In this document: positions 10,509 through 21,790 of the stretch, one piece after another
Layout: each line of letters opens with the position of its first letter
Position numbering within the stretch: the stretch's first letter is position 1
NCBI GenBank assembly: GCA_009760855.2
Contig: WPIO01000201.1
Span: 308,103 to 372,102, forward strand
Direction of reading: 5' to 3'
Source: Cristatella mucedo
Taxonomy: Eukaryota; Bryozoa; Phylactolaemata; Cristatellidae
Length of the DNA stretch: 64,000 nt
Made by a program: the position numbers and the translations under genes
The notes under the pieces: generated by a model
Databases searched by the model: none
What the model saw: the letters and a program-made list of their open reading frames with translations, nothing else
What the model was told of the DNA's origin: nothing

Positions 10509-13075
10509 TTTGATAACTTATCTGATGCCTTCATAACTGAATTTCATACGTCGACTGACTCATTGGCTTTTGTGGCTCATGTGCATGGCCTCACTCACAT
10601 CAACGGTCACACATTCGACTAAATGTTCTCATACAACTGCACTTTGTCATCAAATATTACTAAATCCTGCTTATCTGACCCCGTGCAGATCTCATTCAGT
10701 CTACAATGTGTGCCCGCCTCCTCTTCTAAAATCACATGTCAAACGCGAAGCTTCAAGACCCTTGACAGCGATTTTGTCCGTGCGAGAATATCTGCCCCGC
10801 CGCTTCTGCTTAGTTCCACCTCCGATCCGTCATCATTGGTAGATAGCTAGAACACGACACTATCTGACACGCTAGACCAGTTTGAACCTCTAAATAAGCA
10901 CCACTGCGCGTCCTCTCTCAGACGGCGTATGGTTTACCACAGACACTAAACTAGCTAGGTCTACTAAACGCAAGCTTGATAAAATATTCAAAAGATCATA
11001 ACTTACTGTCCCACGACGAACATTCAAGGACTTCCCTAGGTCGTACCAATCGATCATAGCAAAGGCGAAGTCGAGCTTCTATAAAAACGTAGTTGAATCA
11101 CAGATGTACAATCTCAAAATACTGATGTCTACGATCAACCATCTCTTCAACCGCTCCTAGATAAGCTACTTATCTGATGATCCATGTGATGATCTAGCTG
11201 ATAGCTTTTTCTGATTCCATGTCCAGATAGACAAGATTAGGGAACCCATCCCATGCGATGGCAGCATCATCCCTAGAATGCGGTCCCTCGATTCCTGGCT
11301 GCCTACATTCAGACAGATCACTAGTAATCTCGTCGTGAAGTTCATATCTCAATCAAAGAAGAAACCAATTTCTTCGGACCCTATTCCCACTGTACTGCTC
11401 CTACGTTGCATTGATGTGCTGCTGACATGCACAACTAATATCGATAATATGTCATTAGCGTCAGGTCATGTCCCAGCGCCTTTCAAAAAGGCTGTAGTTA
11501 GGCAACTTCTCAAGAAGCCGACACCAGACCAGGAGGTCTTAAGCAAATGTCGCCACTGTCCCTCCCACCGTTCCTATCTAAGACACCGGAACGAGTCGTG
11601 ACAGGCCAGCTGAACTCATATACTGAAACTTCTAATCTTGCTAGTAAGTTCAGTTTGGCTTCAGAAATAATCACTCCACAGAGTCACCATTCCTTAGGGT
11701 GTTCAACGACTTGCTAAAGAATGTAGACATGGGTAAAGTATCTCTGCTTGTTCACCTGATCTTTTCGCAGCTTTTGATGCAATCTATCATAGAGTTCTTC
11801 TTGGGCGTCTCTCATCTCGCCTGGGCGTAGCAGGCATTGCTCTGCAATGGTTCCTGTCCTATCTCAGTGGGAGACCCCAGAGTATTGATGTGAATGGAAA
11901 AAGATTATCTGAGGCACCCCTGAAATATGGGTTACTTCAGGGCACCGTGCTAGGTCCGGTTCTTTTCACGGTTTATACTCCCCTTCTTGCCGATGTGATT
12001 TCCAAGCACAACTTAGGCTTTCATTTGTATGCGGATGATAATCATTTATATCTTTGCTTAGATCCGTCCTAGCATTGGAGTATCTCAAATTTTCTCAACT
12101 CCGTGGCTGCATGTATTGATGGCATTTGCACATGAATGGCAGCAAATTTTCGTAAATTAAACGATGATAAAACTAACATACTAGTTGTGGGCATGCAAAG
12201 TGTGATTCAGAAATCAGAATGGCTGATGCTCAAAACCGGATCTGCTCGCATATCTTCTACTGAATCTGCACGAAATATAATTGTCATGTTCCAAAATGGC
12301 CCTTCGTTAGATGACTATATCAGCTCCACAATCAAGTCTGCCTGCTTTATGCTTCATAACATTGCTAAAATTTGGGCTCGCTTAAATAATGACACCACTT
12401 TTAAGTTGGTCCATGCATTTCTTTCATCCCGTCTTGACTTCTGTACCTCACTGCTTGCTGACCTACCGGCATGTGCAATAAGGCGATTACAGCTGGTTCA
12501 AAACTCTGCACCTAGGCTTGTCTATCGTGAGCGTCGTAGTTGCCACATCACACCACTTCTCGCCGACCTGCACTCGCTACAAGTCAAGCAACGGATCGGC
12601 TTAAGCGTTTTGTCGCTCACTTTCAGGTTCTTTATTCTTTGGCTCCAGCCAATCTACCTGACCTGCCCTCGCATAATGCCAAGCCTCTTACCACCTGTTT
12701 TTCGGAATCCAAGGGTCTACCTCGTACAATCCTCAAATGGTTTGGAGACTTCGCATTTAGTTAGCATGCTCCCAAAGCCCAACCTGCGTCACGACATATC
12801 CTGACTCGACGATCTTTAAAAAAGAACTTAAAAACCCCATTGTGTATGGGTGTATTTTGTGGGTCCCCGTGATTTTTCCTTTATGGTGCTGTGCATGCTG
12901 ACACTGCTGCATGCTTCCACTAACTACACTTAAATGCTGACCCAGTACATGCCACCCCTAAACATGTTACTTATGTTGTTTATCAAGGCTGACACCATTT
13001 ACTATTCGATCGTGTTTCGCTTGCAGCCAATGTTATGCGCCTAGAAAGAGATTAAGTTCCCTGGGGCACTTGCAA
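10505..13075 (+). mobile_element. Longest family A copy (endonuclease end to 3' UTR)
   Basis: About 2.57 kb, truncated inside the endonuclease. In order: the C-terminal end of an APE-type endonuclease (phrase THINGHTFD near 10590, compare THIHGNTLDLVI in the clade), a linker with several frameshifts, the RT domain (about 11480-12130), the RT C-terminal region, a 3' UTR, and a terminal hairpin at 13039-13068. The usual ATT tail is replaced by CACTTGCAAACAAAG. The presence of APE endonuclease, the YADD RT and the C-terminal WNSLP-type ending (lost here, but present in other copies) place it in the L2/CR1 part of the non-LTR elements. It starts exactly where an antisense copy ends. Confidence 0.92.
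11743..12804 (+). pseudogene. Family A RT domain, two in-frame stops
   Basis: Best-preserved coding stretch in the window. One frame runs about 350 codons with only two stops: TAG at 12070, where the family has CAG, and TGA at 12133, where the family has TGG. Visible blocks are DLFAAFDAIYHRVLLGRL (motif A region, first Asp kept), SYLSGRPQSIDVNGK, QGTVLGPVLFTVYT, and the catalytic YADD at 12028-12039. After the second stop come LNDDKTNILVVGMQS, then LVQNSAPRLVYRERRSCHIT and PLLADLHSLQVKQRI. A frameshift lies just upstream of about 11758. The reaction of the ancestral enzyme was RNA-templated DNA synthesis at a nicked target. Confidence 0.9.
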
Positions 13076-13774
13076 ACAAAGACCGATTCTTCTTTAGCCT
13101 TGAATTTTACCCTACTCGATTTGATTCTACTGTACATGTGCTCAACTCATTTTTCTTTAGGTCTTTTGTTATTTTGGATGTCGTACTTCCACGTTTAGCT
13201 GATTGCACTTCACCTGAAGCATCACAGATGAGGCAGTGGCTACAATAGCAGTTGTTGCGGTTGATGTAGCAATATTATCAGGGAGTTAGCAACTACGGCA
13301 GCACCAGTACTGGCCGCAGTAGCCGACATTTGCTCACTACATTTGCTGATTTAGGCATCTTGATGAAAGTATGCTTTCAGATCCAGGCTTTTGAAAAGCT
13401 TAGTGATCACCTCTATTAACTCGGGACGGCACTCTCGTTGCTGACCCGGGGCCACATTGCTTGGGATCGTTCAACTGGCAGACACCTCGCAGGCCGGATG
13501 GTGCATGCCTGCTATCAATGGCTTTGCTTTAAGGTGCTAATTTCAATGCAGGCGGTGAGTTTGACCTGCTGTCCAGAGTTGTGTCAAAATTTAGCTAGGT
13601 ATGCACCCGACGGTTCGGCCGATACAATTAGAGTATGCGCCTTGATTTTATTGTCGGTGCCTTTGAGTGACAGCCGGTTGCTGCTCACTGTTTGAGGAGA
13701 CTGAAGGAAATTTCTCTGTAGCAAAGGTAAAGCTGAATATCTATGGCTTTGACCTGGATTATTCAACATAATCG
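13076..13774. other. Unassigned sequence
   Basis: No repeat or protein recognised. The open frames are short. Confidence 0.4.
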
Positions 13775-13946
13775 CTGGTGCTCACTAATAACCATGTGAT
13801 TCATTTTTTTTGTTTATCAAGCATGGTTTTACTCACCATTCAATTGCATTTCTCTTTGCAGCAAATTAAATGCGCCTAGAGAGAGATTAAGTTCTCCAAG
13901 GGCGCTTTATCAAGTACATAATAATAATAATAATTATTATTATTAT
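13775..13946 (+). mobile_element. Family A 3' end with (AAT/ATT)n
   Basis: Sense 3' UTR piece starting near CACTAATAACCATGTG, with a clean terminal hairpin (13873-13908) and CTTTATCAAGTACATAAT leading into an AAT run that switches to ATT at about 13935. That switch makes a short inverted repeat. Confidence 0.85.
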
Positions 13947-14145
13947 TACTGGTGGTGATATAAGTTGGAAGTGACTTCCAGATTTTCTGGGTTATCGACC
14001 CGACTCTTTGATCGCCAAAAGGTTGGGCAAGATTGGGCATCAGATGCTGCCAACGGGTTCAGCTCTGGATTCCACCACTTTCTGCTATCTGGTCGCTTTT
14101 GACTTCGCACTTCCTCTCGGTTGCCGGCCTCTGTCACGTTTGGCT

Positions 14146-14700
14146 ATATGTAATGTATCTCCGTCTGTAAATCCGCAAAGTCACAAAGACCATGTGAGTG
14201 TTATGCAGGACGGTTTTGTATAGCCCGCAGCCCAAGCGGCTTTTGGTACTCATTCGGTGGCCAACAGACTTTGTCTCACGCAACACAGAAAAAGTGGGAA
14301 GCATAGCAGAGTCAAGAGAGCAGTTGAAGTAGTGAGTAGCATGGACTTAGCAGTTCGGGACCTCTGGAAAGGATGAGTAGTTGTCGTTGCCTAAGGATTT
14401 TGGAAGCGAATTCCACAGACTAGGACCTGCACAGCTACACCTTCTGTCACCAACGGCCTTTAAGCAGAGGAATAAAACGGCTAATTTATTGTCCTCACAC
14501 GACCTGAAGGCGCGAAAAGGCTGAAACAGTTCAGCTAGGTACGAAGGAGCCAAGCCGTGGCGGGCCTTGTGAGTCATCGTAAGAACTTTGCTCTGTATCC
14601 GTTGCTCAATGTTCATCCATCCTAGCTCTTTTAGCAAAGGAGATACACGCCCAAACCTCTGTGAATTGATGACTAGCCTTGCAGCCATATTTATATGGCT
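14146..14700 (-). mobile_element. Family B copy, RT C-terminus and 3' UTR
   Basis: Antisense copy of the second non-LTR family. The minus strand reads MAARLVINSQRFGRVSPLLK near 14688, then KARHGLAPSYLAELFQPFRA and CAGPSLWNSLPKSLGNDNYS, the usual C-terminal order of L2/CR1 RTs. This is the most readable family B frame: 113 codons open, from 14347 to 14688. The 3' end lies at TGTATCTCCGTC, the same endpoint as in the copies at 17675, 20893 and 40518. More of the RT may reach 14890. Confidence 0.88.
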
Positions 14701-14972
14701 TCACTAACCGCTCTGGAAACCTTCTTGCAGCATTTATATAGTGCACAGACAGAGATGTAGACATCTAGGAATGATCTGCATAAATGTGTCATTCTTACTA
14801 TTAGTACTCTCCGCAGGGTATACGAAATTATGCTGAGCTGCCGACTCCACAAGCCCCACTTGGGCTGTGTAAGCTGCAACAGATACACTGTGGAGATACC
14901 ATTTGGTAGCCCTAGCGAGCTACACCAGTTGAGTTAAATCCTCGCATGTCAATTTTTTCCTTGACTGCCCGT

Positions 14973-14973
14973 T

Positions 14974-15034
<61 letters not shown>
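14973..15034. repeat. (CT)n-(TA)n microsatellite
   Basis: TC run directly joined to a TA run of about 34 bases. An ACAC-rich stretch follows at 15058-15100. Confidence 0.97.
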
Positions 15035-15035
<1 letters not shown>

Positions 15036-15237
15036 TAAATCTTTATGTATGTATACACGTGCACACACACACATACACACAAAAACATATACTCACACAT
15101 CATAAATGTCGTCACTGGTCAGTTTTCTCAAGGTTTTTGATTACCTGTCAAGTGTTTATCCACATGTCTGCCTGATTGCCTCTTGTGAATTTTGTGGTGG
15201 TATCACTTTTGTTTGTGCTGTCATTTTAATAAAATTA

Positions 15238-15325
15238 ATACTGATAACACATTTAATAAAACGCCCTCAGAGAGCTCAATCTCTTTTTGGGCGCTTTAAA
15301 ATTGCTGCAATAGAAGTACGATCGA
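15238..15325 (-). mobile_element. Family A 3' tail only
   Basis: Antisense terminal hairpin (CGCCCTCAGAGAGCTCAATC at 15263) and about 40 bases of 3' UTR. At 15405-15470 a sense-oriented, badly diverged tail of the same kind may follow (GGGTGCTTTACAAG, then an ATT run). Confidence 0.65.
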
Positions 15326-15754
15326 TCATGCTAGCGTCACTTTCTATCTGTGTTGTGTTGCTGTTTATTGTCGAGTCGGACTGATTATCTTGCTGTGAAT
15401 AGTAACTCCTAGTTAGGGATTTGGTTTTCATAGGGTGCTTTACAAGCCATAGGTTATTGCTAATATTATTATCCCCCGGGAGCTGGTAGCCTTTGTTCGT
15501 GCATCGTTGAGAAATACTCTGTTATACAATGTACAGCTACTCTCCTTTGACATGTGTCTTTGTTTTAATCAGGACTTAATCCAGCTTCATGTTGTTACTG
15601 AAAATAATCGAAAAGCCTATCGAAGACGCATACGATTTGCTGAGGTTGAGTCTAAACTTTTTATAGGCTAGCCTAGCATGAAAAATAAAAATTTAAAGGC
15701 TTAGCTCTCTCAATCAGCTGTGCAAGTATGTGTCGTGTAATCTGCTCAAAACCT

Positions 15755-16535
15755 AGGTATTCTGTTCCAAATTTACCTCTCATTAGACGACCAGCACAGC
15801 TCCACATTCAAGTTTGTTTACTGTTCCCTGTATAACCTAGCAAAATTGTTGCAAAATTTCCGATGTGATTTTACATTAAAATTAGTCGCATGCATTGTAG
15901 ATATCGACTTCTGTGTCTAACTGTTCGATGGTCTACCGGGCTATGCAATCAGGTGCTTGAAATTGGTGAAAAAACTCAACAGCTAGGCATGCTTGGTGAG
16001 AGTTTCGAAAATGCCGTATCACTTTACTTTTTGCTGATCTGCACTGACTTCCAATCAAGCAGAGCATCGACTGTAAGGTTCTAATATTCACTTTTTGGTC
16101 CCTTCATTCGCTGATTCGAGCTTACCTAGCAAAAGTACTCCCATACCAGAGTGGGCATCGTTACCGATTGCTCTACTGAATCAAACCGTCAAGCCATACC
16201 TCGAATCTACTTCAACTCCTATGGAAATGTTGCCTTTTAGTTCGTATGCTCTCGAAGCCTGGAATTCATTCCGACTGTTGTCACGAAACTGACCCCGTGA
16301 CTTGACAATGGTAAAAAGGAGCTAGATGCCTACCCGTTTTGACAGAATTTGCTTGGTCCTTGTGATTTGTGTGTGTGTGTGTGTGTGTGTGCTTGTGTAT
16401 ACTGATACTGCGCATGTAGCCAATAATTAAATTATGCATACGGATAATGTGCATGTTACCACTAACCATATTGTGCATATTTACACTGTGCATGTTATTA
16501 CTATCATTTATGGTTGTGCTCTGTTTATGCCATGT
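15755..16535 (+). mobile_element. Old family A copy, RT C-terminus and 3' UTR
   Basis: Sense copy beginning at TCTGTTCCAAATTTACCTCT, equivalent to the family phrase for VMFQSDLSLDDHISST. At 16095-16292 the C-terminal coding end is readable: PIALLNQTVKPYLESTSTPM and YALEAWNSFRLLSRN, which correspond to RIVPPxF...YAPKAWNSLPTCVR. A GT run (16369-16391) sits in the 3' UTR. The 3' terminus is replaced by the next, antisense copy. Confidence 0.75.
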
Positions 16536-16539
16536 GTAA

Positions 16540-16755
16540 TAATAATAACATTACAATTGATATAGCGTCCTCCAAGAACTGAATCTCTTTTAGGCACTTT
16601 ACTTTGCTGAAAAATTAGCACGATCCATTAGTTAGTGGTAGTCTGCTGAATACACAATAATAATGACACGTGAGGGTGTGACATGCTCAGGGTCAGCATG
16701 CAAGTATGGTTAGTGGCAGTATGTACGGTGTTAGCACGCATAAGCATGCACCTAT
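16540..16755 (-). mobile_element. Family A 3' UTR fragment
   Basis: Antisense, with an AAT tail at 16540-16552, a diverged hairpin (GCGTCCTCCAAGAACTGAAT), then the 3' UTR with the phrase GGTCAGCATGCAAGTATGGT. It lies tail-to-tail with the preceding sense copy. Confidence 0.8.
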
Positions 16756-17011
16756 TTTTCAGTCGTCGAGGTTATACATTCTCGATTGCAAATAGCTGTG
16801 ACTTCAGCAAGCTGTTTAAAAAAGTTGAATGGACTGTTTTAAGTTGTTTTCATTACAATACACTCATATTCCTACTTAGTGCCTTGACTTACAGCATTCC
16901 TTGAGGATAACTTCTCAGCAGAGCAACAAGGACCTAATGCAGTGTGCTTGCCGGAAGACCCGCTATCTACTGTAGATCATAATCGTATATAGCTGCTGTT
17001 ACTGCAATTTT

Positions 17012-17185
17012 CTCTGGTCAGGACTCGCTGCCCATATTGCCCTCAATCGTGTGCAATTGATGCAAATATCAGCTTGTCGTCTTTTACTTCGTCTACTTTA
17101 TAGCCACCCCCACCCACGAATTCTGTATGAGCATCACTTGTTTCTTGTGACAAAATATCGAATCCACTTCAAGATCTCTCAGCGG
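17012..17185 (+). pseudogene. Family C RT C-terminal remnant
   Basis: 58 codons in one frame reading LWSGLAAHIALNRVQLMQIS, then ACRLLLRLLYSHPHPRILYE and HHLFLVTKYRIHFKISQR before a TAG. The order (LLxGL, LxRVQLMQxxACRLL, HHP..LYEHHxLPVxxRIHFK) is that of the RT C-terminal block in L2/CR1-type elements, but the sequence differs clearly from families A and B. Decayed coding traces continue to about 17230 (ALAYLSA). It is a single copy in this window. Confidence 0.6.
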
Positions 17186-17235
17186 TAGCAGCTTTTGCTT
17201 CAACAGCCTGCATTAGCCTACCTATCTGCCTAAAA

Positions 17236-17674
17236 TGTTTTGACCCACGTAAGTCGTGCATTTGATGCACGTTCTGGTTGAGGCCAGCGCAGGTCATAGG
17301 TCATAGCCGGCCATAGTGGCCATAATTGTTGCACTTGGAGCCGAAACTTGCAATTTTGAGCGCGCACATGATTCACTGGAATCCGGTTTGAGCTCACAAT
17401 CAGCAATTGAAAGTCGTCGCTTAGGAGCTCCGTGTCCAACAATATAGAAACAGCAGTCTCGACTTCTCCCACTGCGGGATCACTGTATCGACCATCTGAG
17501 ATTGCACAATCGCCAAAGGAGAGCGGTGGAGAGAGGTGATCGAGGCAAAGTTGTGCATTAAGGTTCATTCTTGATGCAGCTGGCCATCTCTAGCTTTCTA
17601 TTTGAAATTAAAGAGATCGCACACGATTGACTACCTCAACCGGATCAGCTTGCTAGGGGGCAATGTACCTCGTG
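17236..17674. other. Unassigned sequence
   Basis: Contains a 112-codon minus-strand open frame (17230-17568) without any recognisable motif. I treat it as chance. Confidence 0.35.
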
Positions 17675-18015
17675 TATCTCTGTCTGTAACCCGACAAAGC
17701 CACAAAGACCATGTCGGTGTTAAGCAGGAGAGTTTTGTATAGTGCACTCACAGCCTTAGCAGCTTTTGATATGCGATCAGTAGCCATCAGACTTCATCTC
17801 ACTTAAAAAAGAGAATGTGGGAACCAGAGCAGAGTCAGGAGAGCAGTTGATGTAGTGTGTAGCATGGGAGCAGCAGCTCAGGACCACTGGAAAGGATGTA
17901 CGCCAGTCAGCAGCAGGTACGTAGTGGTCGTTGTCTAAGAATGGTGAAAGCAAGTTCCACACTCTAAAACCTATAGAGCTAAAGCTTCTGTTACCAACGG
18001 TCTTTAAGCAGGGTA
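17675..18015 (-). mobile_element. Family B 3' fragment
   Basis: Antisense copy beginning at the family B 3' end (TGTATCTCTGTCTGTAACCC) and running through the WNLLSPFLDNDHYVPAADWR region (WNSLP equivalent) to about 18015. It is more diverged than the copies at 20893 and 40518. Confidence 0.85.
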
Positions 18016-18849
18016 GCTCATACCCAGTGCTACTTGTAGTGCAGGATGTGATCCAACGGCAGCGATGCAGTTTCTATCCTCACCTTTTCTTGCGAGCAGC
18101 CTCCCCGTGCTTCCGGATCGGCAATGGCTTTACTGCCCTCTTCCCAGTGGGCTTTTTCTTGATAACCACCTCTGCCACCATTCCATCCGGCGTTCAGTTG
18201 GGACACCAGCCGTTCGAAAGTGCAGACTCAATGTTGTACATGCTTCTACCAACCTGGGATGCTCTGCTAGCCTGCAGTCGCCCTTAAATATTCTACTGGC
18301 GTTTGATAGGCATACGCCCTGCTTCTCACTACAGGACTCACAGCCTGCCCAAAGAGCAAAGAGAGGAGAACAGCTTGCGCAGACTAACTGTGACCGTCGA
18401 ATTCAAAGCATTCATGGAGGACGTGACTTAAATCATGCCATTCCAAGTGTCGGAGGTGCCGCATAGTGGCTTAAAGCTGTAAGCAAATCTTAGTGCACTT
18501 TTGATTCTGCTCATCTCTACGTTTTTGCTTTGTATTTTATTTTATGCTCTTTCCTTCGCCACTTTACTTGTGAGTGACCATCGTGCTCAATAGGTCCTAG
18601 TAACCTAGTGCGCTGGAGGGAGTTCCGAGCGGACAGTTCGTTCTGTACCCACGGAGTGTCGCCTATCTGGGTGCGAGATTCTTGAAACCTTTACAGAGCT
18701 TGCTCGTTAAGCACACTGTGGCATCGTAACGAGTTTCAGTGCACAGTGGCGAGTAAGTTAATGGCTGATTAGTTAGCTGCAAATGTGACTGAGTTGAAGT
18801 AAGTTCCCTTAGTGTTTAGTCTGTCTGGCATGCCTCTGTCAGTTCGCTG
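18016..18849. other. Unassigned sequence
   Basis: Overlapping plus-strand frames of 118 and 133 codons at 17931-18466 show no conserved motif. No repeat recognised. Confidence 0.35.
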
Positions 18850-19070
18850 CATAATGATAATAATAATAATAATGATAATGACGCATTTGATCAAGGTCCC
18901 TCAGCTAACTCAATCTCTTGCTAGGGGCTTTACAGTTGCTGCAAAGGAAGCATGATCGAATAGTTAGCATGCTCAATAAACAACAAGAATGACATACTGT
19001 TGACACTCACAGTGTCATCATGTTTATGTGGTAAGTGGCAGCATGCAACAAAGTCAGCAGGCACATTAAG
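18850..19070 (-). mobile_element. Family A 3' UTR fragment
   Basis: Antisense, with an AAT/AATG tail (18855-18880), a hairpin with changed arms (GGTCCCTCAGCTAACTCAAT...GGGGC) and the 3' UTR to about 19070. Confidence 0.8.
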
Positions 19071-19094
19071 GCCTTCGCGTCAGTTTCCTTGCTG

Positions 19095-19240
19095 TGTGTA
19101 CACCTCTTTGATTCTGTCTTTCTCACTTTGTTCTCTCCCTTCTCTGAAATCACTCTCTCTTCTTTCTCTGTCTCTGTCTTTGTCTCCGTCTCTGTCTCAT
19201 TCTCTCTGTCTTTCTCTTTCTGCATCTCTTCTGTTAATCA
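19095..19240. repeat. Degenerate CT-rich tract
   Basis: Pyrimidine-rich, made of TCTCTGTCT-like units. It creates Ser/Leu/Phe-rich false frames. Confidence 0.8.
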
Positions 19241-19823
19241 CTGCTATTTATCTCGGCTGTATTTCTCTTTTCGTGTGCACTTCAAAGCACACACTTATAT
19301 GGATGCACGCACATGCATACACACACATCACGACCAGCATGGCAACCATGGCCCCGATAACCACGACCACCACGACCTCCACCAAGTACATACATTTCTC
19401 TGCTTACGCTTCATTTGCCACCTCCCACGTATTTTGTGCTTCTTGCTCTTTCTTCTGCTCCTTAGCCTTTTTCCGGTTGCTGTATTTTTTGAGAATTTCC
19501 ATTGTGCCTTTAGTTGTTGACACATGTTATTGGTCTTGACTAATACTTTATTCTCTTTTATATTCAACGTAGACTGCTTGGCAACGCGATGATCTGGCTT
19601 CTAAGAGCACCAACGATCAATTATCGAAGCCTTTTTTATTTTGTTTTGATCATTCTGGAGCAGCACTTTAAGTGGACCTTGGCAATTAGTCGAGGATTAC
19701 AGCAGCTATGTACTAACATAATGAATGTCGTTGATGCAACTCTAATTTCCCCTGCACTAAAGATATACACAATAATAATAATAGTGATAATAAAGCACAT
19801 TTGTGTGATACTCAAACGTAACT
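19241..19823. other. Unassigned sequence
   Basis: Includes a short CACGACCACCACGACCTCC-like patch near 19363. No gene seen. Confidence 0.35.
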
Positions 19824-20005
19824 GGTGAGCCGTGATGACACACTAGGTAAGGTGGCTGCTTCTCATGATCTGGATCCCGAGGTCGTAGGTTCCAATCCAT
19901 CGGTGGGCGATCGTTTATTACCGCTGCAAGTGATAGTGGTAGCCAAAAAGGGACTTCTGTCACTATGCAAAAGAAGCGGTCAAATCTGCTAATTTAGTAT
20001 AGCCA
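19824..20005 (+). mobile_element. SINE S1 copy
   Basis: tRNA-derived head GTGAGCCGTGATGACACACT with an A-box region, and a B-box match GGTTCCAATCC. It continues into the S1 body (TGGTAGCC..., then the GCAAAAGAAGCGGTC region) and ends at the hairpin-like TCTGCTAATTTAG. It is full length, but the A box is mutated (TGAC in place of TGGC). Confidence 0.85.
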
Positions 20006-20116
20006 AATCTTTTTTTGGGCACGGTACGTGCAATAAAGATGAAGCATGTGTATTGATTAGTGACAACATTCTCAAATTTAGCATGCTTAAACACTCAAGA
20101 AAGAAATCTAAGTAGA

Positions 20117-20205
20117 TAATGATAATAATAATACACTTGACAAAGTGCCCTCAGAGAACTCAATCTCTCTCTGGTCGCTTTATATTTGAGAGCAAATACT
20201 GCTGC
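20117..20205 (-). mobile_element. Family A 3' tail only
   Basis: Antisense AAT tail and terminal hairpin (AAAGTGCCCTCAGAGAACTC), with about 25 bases beyond. Confidence 0.8.
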
Positions 20206-20505
20206 AAACGTGCAGATTTTCAATGTCTATACATTTCACAAATTTAGGGGATGTGTATATTTCAGTTGGTAGTGAGCATTGGGCTTTGTGAGCATTTGAA
20301 CTCTGAGCCAAAGTAAAAGCAGGCCGTGAAGGAGTAAACCATAAACCGGAGCATCATCCACGAGACAGGAAAACAACTGCGATAGGATTCGAACACTTTC
20401 AGAACGTCTTTCCGAGAGGTAGGCCTGGGAAAGGGAACGAGTGCTTAAAATCAACGAGCCACATTAGTTTGGACCGGATTCAATGTGCTAGCCTTCAACG
20501 ACTAT

Positions 20506-20590
20506 TGTCGTGGGCTCCAGCCCTGTGGCCAATACCAAGCACCTGGATCGTATTAGGTTTTCTTAGGATACTATATAAACTGTAAACATA
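20506..20590 (+). mobile_element. SINE S2 3' part
   Basis: GTCGTGGGCTCCAGCCCTG (B-box region), then AAGCACCTGGAT and GGTTTTCTTAGGATACTATA, parallel to the S2 copies at 39485 and 40253. Confidence 0.55.
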
Positions 20591-20700
20591 TGCTAGCTGA
20601 TTTAACAGCATCTTTTTGTATAGCGACGAAAGTAGATTAAAAAAATCAAGTTCTCTAGAGGTGCCGTACGAATGCGTTATTGGTAATTATTCATATTAGG
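20591..20700. mobile_element. S1 3' scrap joined to a family A-like tail
   Basis: TAGCTGATTTAACAGCATCT (20593) is the antisense 3' end of S1. From 20633 a sense tail follows (ATCAAGTTCTCTAGAGGTGC, then a TTATT-rich end). Both are only scraps. Confidence 0.45.
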
Positions 20701-20892
20701 TGATGAACTACCAGACTGGCCTGCTCAGCCTCCCTTCGCCACAGTCAAGCCTTTAGCTAAAGCCTGCCGCCGCCCAAGCGTTCTCTATTGTACGTCTTAA
20801 TTACAACGATCGGCAGCTGTCGGCATGAAGAGATGCACAGACACGTTCTGCTCGCAGGTAGCACTGGTGTAAAAGGAAAGCTTAGCAGTGTA

Positions 20893-21320
20893 TGTATGTA
20901 TCTCCGTCAGTAACTCCACAAAGTCATAAAGACCGTGTGGGTGTTACGCAGGAGAGTTTTGTATAGCACACTCACAGCCTAAGCGGCTTTCGGTACGAAT
21001 TCGGTAGCCAACAGACTTCGTCTCACGCAACAAAGAGAAAGTGGGAAGCATAGCAGAGTTAGGAGAGCAGTTGAGGTAGTGAGTAGCATAGAAGTAGCAG
21101 TTCAGGACCGCAGAAAAAGATGTGCCATAGTCGGCAGTTGGAGAGTAGATGTCGTTTCGCAAGAATTGTGGAAGCGAGTTCCACAGTCTAGGACCTGCAG
21201 AGCTAAAGCTTCTGTCGCCAACTGTCTGTAAGCGGAGGAATGGGGCAGCTAATTTATTGTCCACACAGGACCTGAGGGCGCGAACCGGCTGAAACAGATG
21301 CAGCATTTCATGTGCGATCA
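20893..21320 (-). mobile_element. Family B copy, 3' part
   Basis: Antisense. Its minus-strand frame (20944-21321) reads LFQPVRALRSCVDNKLAAPF, then SSAGPRLWNSLPQFLRNDIY and a conserved tail ending LRETKSVGYRIRTESR. The coding end through the stop is therefore visible, followed by the 3' UTR. The tail reads TGTATGTATGTATCTCC on the plus strand, which suggests a (TACA)n 3' end for family B. Confidence 0.9.
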
Positions 21321-21790
21321 CTTTGATGCGATCACTTACATTCTTACTGAACAGTGTAAAAACTATTGTTGTGCATTGCTCATAACAACACGGAGTACAG
21401 TCAGAAACTTTATGGATTTAGGACACTGCTCTAGCAGTAAATAATTAGTAAGCCAGCCACTACGAGTGATTGCATGAAATTAGGTGGGCAACAACAGTCT
21501 TCAAACCACAGGCTTTGAAAACTTGACATAATTTGCTCTTTTTTTCTTGTAAATCTGAAGGTGCTTGTTTGTGATCAAATTTCCTATGACCACTTAAAAA
21601 ATTCAAGATAGGTAAAGGAATGCGGCCTCGATCTCATAAGAGCATCCTGAGCTTCGAAGATGGTTGTCTTTACTGGTCGTGCAATATTGGATGCGCAAAC
21701 GCGGGTTTATGCAAAAGCTACAAAGTTAAATTAAAGTAGCAATACCCTGCAACTTGGGAGTGACCTGGCAGTAGATCAGATGCAAGAATT
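21321..21790. other. Unassigned sequence
   Basis: No repeat or protein recognised. Confidence 0.35.

Noticed and set aside
17230..17568. 112-codon minus-strand frame as a gene
   Set aside because: No motif, no start context, and it lies between RT relics. Its length is within chance for this many kilobases.
19000..19539. 179-codon plus-strand frame
   Set aside because: Covers a family A 3' UTR scrap and the CT-rich tract. Ser/Leu bias follows from composition.
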